DNA of 64,000 nt from positions 62,001 to 126,000 of the forward strand of contig NZ_JACHJP010000013.1 in NCBI RefSeq assembly GCF_014203715.1. Direction: 5' to 3'. The notes beneath the pieces are model-generated. The model was not told where the DNA came from and did not search any database. It saw only the letters and a list, made by a program, of their open reading frames with translations. Made by a program: the position numbers and the translations under genes. The stretch comes from Streptosporangium saharense. GTDB taxonomy: Bacteria > Actinomycetota > Actinomycetes > Streptosporangiales > Streptosporangiaceae. Positions 61,054-64,000 of the stretch are shown piece after piece (the stretch's first letter is position 1; the number at the start of each line of letters is the position of its first letter).

Positions 61054-61923
61054 ATGGCTTACGACATCGACTACATCGACCACCCGGGCATCCTGACGCG
61101 TGACCTGGACGGCCTGGAGAAGCGCTACCAGGAGCTGGGCTTCACGCTCAGCCCCAGGTCACGGCACATGCTCAACGACCGTCCCGGCGCCCCGCTGGTG
61201 CCCACCTGCACCGCGAACCGGTGCGCGCTGTTCGGCGAGTCCTACATCGAGCTGCTCGGCATCGTGGACGAGTCGGCGCCCGACCCCTGGCGGGCCAAGC
61301 AGATGGCCGCCAGGGAGGGGTTCCGCATCCTCCAGCTCGGCGGCGACGTCGAGGCGGCCTCCCCGAGGCTCCAGGAGGCCGGGCTGTCCGGCTCCGGGGT
61401 GCTCGCCCTCGAACGGGATGTGGAGACCGAGGAGGGAACCAGGACGATGCGGGCGCTCAGCGTCCACATGGACCCCCGGGTCGTCACCGAGGGCTATCTC
61501 GGCGTCGCCCAGCACCTGACGCCCGGCTACGTCCACCAGCCGCGCTATCTCACCCACCCCAACGGGGCGCTGCGCGTCGGCGGCGTGCTGGTCGTGATCG
61601 CCGACGCCGACCACGAGGCCGTCGTCGCCCGCTACGAGCGTCTCCTGGACAGGACCGCGACCCGCGAGGGCGTGCGGACCGTGCTGACGCTGCGGGCGGG
61701 ACGCATCGAGATCGTCCGCGCCTCCGACGCCGAGGAGGTCCTGCCCGGCGAGCCCGCCCCCGCCGCGTCGTATCTCGCCGCCATGAACATCGTGGTCGCC
61801 GACCTCGACGCGGCCAGGGACCTCATCGAGGGCAACGGCGTCGTCACCCGCCCGCTGGGGGACGGCTTCCTGGTCTCGGCCAGGGACGCCTACGGCGCGA
61901 GCCTGGTCTTCACCGCGTCATGA
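61054..61923 (+). CDS. VOC (glyoxalase-like) protein
   Basis: The 289-aa protein starts with YDIDYIDHPGILTRDLDGLEKRYQELGF (in pieces), a Glyoxalase_3-type domain with conserved His and Glu positions (NRCALFGESYIELLGI), and a second VOC-like half near 170-289. These proteins bind a metal and may be dioxygenases, isomerases or resistance proteins. ATG 61054 follows GGGGAGG. Its stop overlaps the esterase start by ATGA, so the pair forms a coupled operon, probably under the AsnC regulator. Confidence 0.85.
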   Translation: MAYDIDYIDHPGILTRDLDGLEKRYQELGFTLSPRSRHMLNDRPGAPLVPTCTANRCALFGESYIELLGIVDESAPDPWRAKQMAAREGFRILQLGGDVEAASPRLQEAGLSGSGVLALERDVETEEGTRTMRALSVHMDPRVVTEGYLGVAQHLTPGYVHQPRYLTHPNGALRVGGVLVVIADADHEAVVARYERLLDRTATREGVRTVLTLRAGRIEIVRASDAEEVLPGEPAPAASYLAAMNIVVADLDAARDLIEGNGVVTRPLGDGFLVSARDAYGASLVFTAS

Positions 61924-63245
61924 TCGTCGACACGGCTTCGGGGCTGGTGCGCGGCCGGATTTTTGGGGATATATCGGCTTTTCTCGGTATCCCATATGCG
62001 GTCGCGGAGCGGTTCGCCAGGCCCCGCCCCGCACCGGCGTGGCCGGGGGTCCTCGACGCGACCGCGCCCGGCCCCGCCGCGCCCCAGACCCCCTCGCGGC
62101 TCGAACGCGTGATGGGTCCCATGGCGCCGCTGGAGCAGGCGGAGGACTGCCTGTCCCTCAACGTCTGGGCACCCCGCGACGCACGGTCGCTGCCCGTCCT
62201 GGTGTTCCTGCACGGCGGCGGCTACTCCAGCGGCTCTGGCGGCCTGCCCTGGTACGGCGGCGCCCACCTGGCCGGGCACGGTGACATCGTCGTCGTCACG
62301 GTCAACTACCGGCTCGGCGCCCTGGGCTTCCTGTGCCTGCCGGGGGTCAGCGAGGGCAACCTGGGCCTGCGGGACAAGGTCGAGGCCCTGCGCTGGGTCC
62401 GGGAGAACATCGCCGCGTTCGGCGGCGACCCCGGGGCGGTGACGGTGGCGGGGCAGTCGGGGGGCGCCTTCTCCACCCTCTGCCTGCTGTCGGGGAACGC
62501 CGCGGACGGGCTGTTCACCAGGGCGATCCTGCAGAGCGCGCCGCTGGGGATGGCCCCGAGGACGCCGGAGCGGGCCGCCGAGATCGGCGCCCTCCTGCTG
62601 GAGGAGCTGGGGTCGCGGGATCCCAGGGAGGCACCCGTGGCCGACCTGCTGGCAGCGCAGACGAGGGTGGCGCTGCGGGCGGGCCGTCCCCTCGATCCCG
62701 AGCCGCCCTTCCACCTGGTGGCGGACGGTGAGCTGGTCGCCGCCGACCCCGTCACGACCGTGGCCGAGAACGGGACGAAGGGCGTCAGCCTGGTCATCGG
62801 CACCACCCGCGATGAGACCGAGGCGTTCTACGCGCTCGACGACCGGGTAGCGGCACTCGGCCCCGAGCACCTCGCCGCGCTCGCGCAGGAGCGCTTCGGC
62901 GACCCCTCACGGGCCGAGGGACGCACGGCCTCCGAGCTCGTGACGGAGCACATGTTCGACGAGCCGACCCGGCGCCTGACCGGCGCGCTCGCCGACCCCG
63001 TGTGGGTCTACCGGTTCGACTGGCACCCCGAGGGCAGCCCGTACGGCGCCTGCCACTGCCTGGAGCTGCCCTTCCTGCTCGGCGACCCCCAGGCGTGGCG
63101 GGACGCCCCGATGCTCGCCGGTCAGCCGCCGCCCGAGGCGCTGGCCACCAAGGTCAGGACGGCCTGGACGGATTTCGTACGGCACGGCGACCCCGGCTGG
63201 GCACCGTACCCCACGGTTCATCACTTTGTCGGGGAGGAGGTCTGA
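61920..63245 (+). CDS. Type-B carboxylesterase
   Basis: A 441-aa alpha/beta hydrolase: oxyanion loop [26 protein letters not shown], catalytic Ser180 in VAGQSGGAF, an acidic residue in [11 protein letters not shown] and the catalytic His in [14 protein letters not shown]. It is shorter than typical 500-aa type-B esterases, being trimmed in the C-terminal lid. There is no signal peptide, so it acts in the cytoplasm. It is coupled to the VOC gene (ATGA overlap), suggesting the two degrade or detoxify the same ester-containing compound. Confidence 0.9.
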   Translation: MIVDTASGLVRGRIFGDISAFLGIPYAVAERFARPRPAPAWPGVLDATAPGPAAPQTPSRLERVMGPMAPLEQAEDCLSLNVWAPRDARSLPVLVFLHGGGYSSGSGGLPWYGGAHLAGHGDIVVVTVNYRLGALGFLCLPGVSEGNLGLRDKVEALRWVRENIAAFGGDPGAVTVAGQSGGAFSTLCLLSGNAADGLFTRAILQSAPLGMAPRTPERAAEIGALLLEELGSRDPREAPVADLLAAQTRVALRAGRPLDPEPPFHLVADGELVAADPVTTVAENGTKGVSLVIGTTRDETEAFYALDDRVAALGPEHLAALAQERFGDPSRAEGRTASELVTEHMFDEPTRRLTGALADPVWVYRFDWHPEGSPYGACHCLELPFLLGDPQAWRDAPMLAGQPPPEALATKVRTAWTDFVRHGDPGWAPYPTVHHFVGEEV

Positions 63246-63327
63246 GGGGCTTTGCGTGGCGTCGGATATATTCCGCGCAGGCGCGCACGCCGCCCGGCGG
63301 CGCGACCGAGCGAGAGGTGATCGACGC

Positions 63328-63750
63328 ATGCTCCGCACCATGCTCACGTCCAAGATCCACCGGGCCACCGTCACCCAGGCCGACCTGCACTACGTGGGAT
63401 CGGTGACCATCGACGAGGACCTGCTCGACGCGGCCGGCCTGCTCCCCGGCGAGCAGGTCCACATCGTGGACATCGACAACGGCGCGAGGCTGGTGACCTA
63501 CACGATCTCGGGCCCCAGGGGCTCGGGGATCATCGGCATCAACGGCGCCGCCGCCCGCCTCGTCCAGCCCGGCGACCTGGTGATCATCATCGGGTACGGC
63601 CAGCTCGAAGACGCCGAGGCCAGGACCTTCCTGCCCAGGATCGTGCACGTGGACCGGGACAACCGCGTCGTCGATCTCGGCAACGACCCCGCCGAAGCCC
63701 CCGAAGGACTGCTGCGCGGGGACGAACTGCACGGGGCGACCGTAGGGTAG
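63328..63750 (+). CDS. panD: Aspartate 1-decarboxylase (pyruvoyl enzyme, proenzyme)
   Basis: The 140-aa proenzyme makes beta-alanine for panC. Self-cleavage occurs at Gly24-Ser25 ([13 protein letters not shown]), Ser25 becoming the pyruvoyl group; the [20 protein letters not shown] segment is conserved. ATG 63328 follows GCGAGAGGTG. It is separated from panC by an AsnC regulator and the VOC/esterase pair, though the genes are often adjacent. Confidence 0.95.
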   Translation: MLRTMLTSKIHRATVTQADLHYVGSVTIDEDLLDAAGLLPGEQVHIVDIDNGARLVTYTISGPRGSGIIGINGAAARLVQPGDLVIIIGYGQLEDAEARTFLPRIVHVDRDNRVVDLGNDPAEAPEGLLRGDELHGATVG

Positions 63751-63809
63751 GCCCTACCACCGGTTGGGTGGCTCGCTGGCTCGTTCCCGGAATGTCCGAA
63801 TTCATAGCG

Positions 63810-63821
63810 TTGCATGTGCAA
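63810..63821. promoter_or_regulatory. Palindrome upstream of the ABC ATPase gene
   Basis: TTGCATGTGCAA (arms TTGCA/TGCAA around TG) lies 30 bases before the GTG start at 63851, and GAATTC occurs on either side (63799-63804 and 63827-63832). It may be an operator, with no regulator visible in the window. Confidence 0.4.
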
Positions 63822-63850
63822 AGCAGGAATTCGAAGACGGGGGACGACAG

Positions 63851-64000
63851 GTGGCGACGCACGCGGTGCGCCTCAACGCGGTGACCAAGACGTACGGCAG
63901 GAAGGTGCACGCGCTACGCGGCGTCACGGTCGATCTGCCCCAGGGTGGCTTCACCGCCGTCATGGGGCCGTCGGGCTCGGGCAAGAGCACCTTCCTGCAC
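63851..64000 (+). CDS. ABC transporter ATP-binding protein, N-terminal part
   Basis: Fifty codons are visible before the window ends. They show the start of a LolD/MacB-type ATPase: [20 protein letters not shown] and Walker [10 protein letters not shown] at 38-46. GTG 63851 has GGGGGAC upstream. The signature and Walker B motifs and any permease lie beyond the window, so only the ATPase identity is supported. Confidence 0.9.
   Translation, partial: MATHAVRLNAVTKTYGRKVHALRGVTVDLPQGGFTAVMGPSGSGKSTFLH

Overview
The window is very GC-rich, uses GTG/TTG starts freely and packs genes with ATGA/GTGA overlaps, which points to a filamentous actinomycete. The Streptomyces-type gas-vesicle genes, HTH/DUF397 pairs, F420-associated metalloprotease and SAM-IV-type riboswitch fit a member of the Streptosporangiales (Nonomuraea/Streptosporangium-like). 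That placement is inference from gene content, not from a marker tree.

Region 1 (1-9.7 kb) is conserved chromosome: a partial unknown gene, an NlpC/P60 wall hydrolase, ppa, dacB, an F420-associated metalloprotease, tilS, hpt, ftsH and folE. Region 2 (9.7-42.1 kb) separates folE from folP, two genes that are usually adjacent in actinomycetes. It is largely accessory: a PIMT-like methyltransferase with a 38-aa putative precursor (imiditide-like), an IS5-type insertion sequence with a -1 frameshift site, stress and detoxification genes, an ESX-like ADP-ribosyltransferase toxin module, a dnaE gene, a radical SAM/second PIMT-like methyltransferase pair, an HTH/DUF397 cluster with a tandem duplication, a cassette of overlapping small genes, a complete-looking gas-vesicle operon (Y-Z-A-F-G-O-J-L-S-K order) and a short type I-E CRISPR array with no cas genes in the window.

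Region 3 (42.1-54.7 kb) resumes the folate operon (folP, NTF2-like, folB, folK, DUF3180). It then enters a patch with at least five copies of a short inverted-repeat-bounded element around a hypothetical gene and an MFS gene, followed by a TetR/DHA2 exporter pair, an acyltransferase, a solitary nuoD, a riboswitch-controlled class-V aminotransferase and terC. Region 4 (54.7-64 kb) holds a P450, an SDR, a MidA-type methyltransferase, the pantothenate genes (DUF2520, panC, panD), an AsnC regulator, a VOC protein, a carboxylesterase and the start of an ABC ATPase.

In function, folE-folP-folB-folK supply dihydropteroate for tetrahydrofolate, and panC with panD supply pantothenate for CoA. The most interesting parts are the two paralogous PIMT-like methyltransferases in RiPP-like contexts, the dispersed 89-bp element that also reads as protein, the rearranged gas-vesicle operon and the toxin module.
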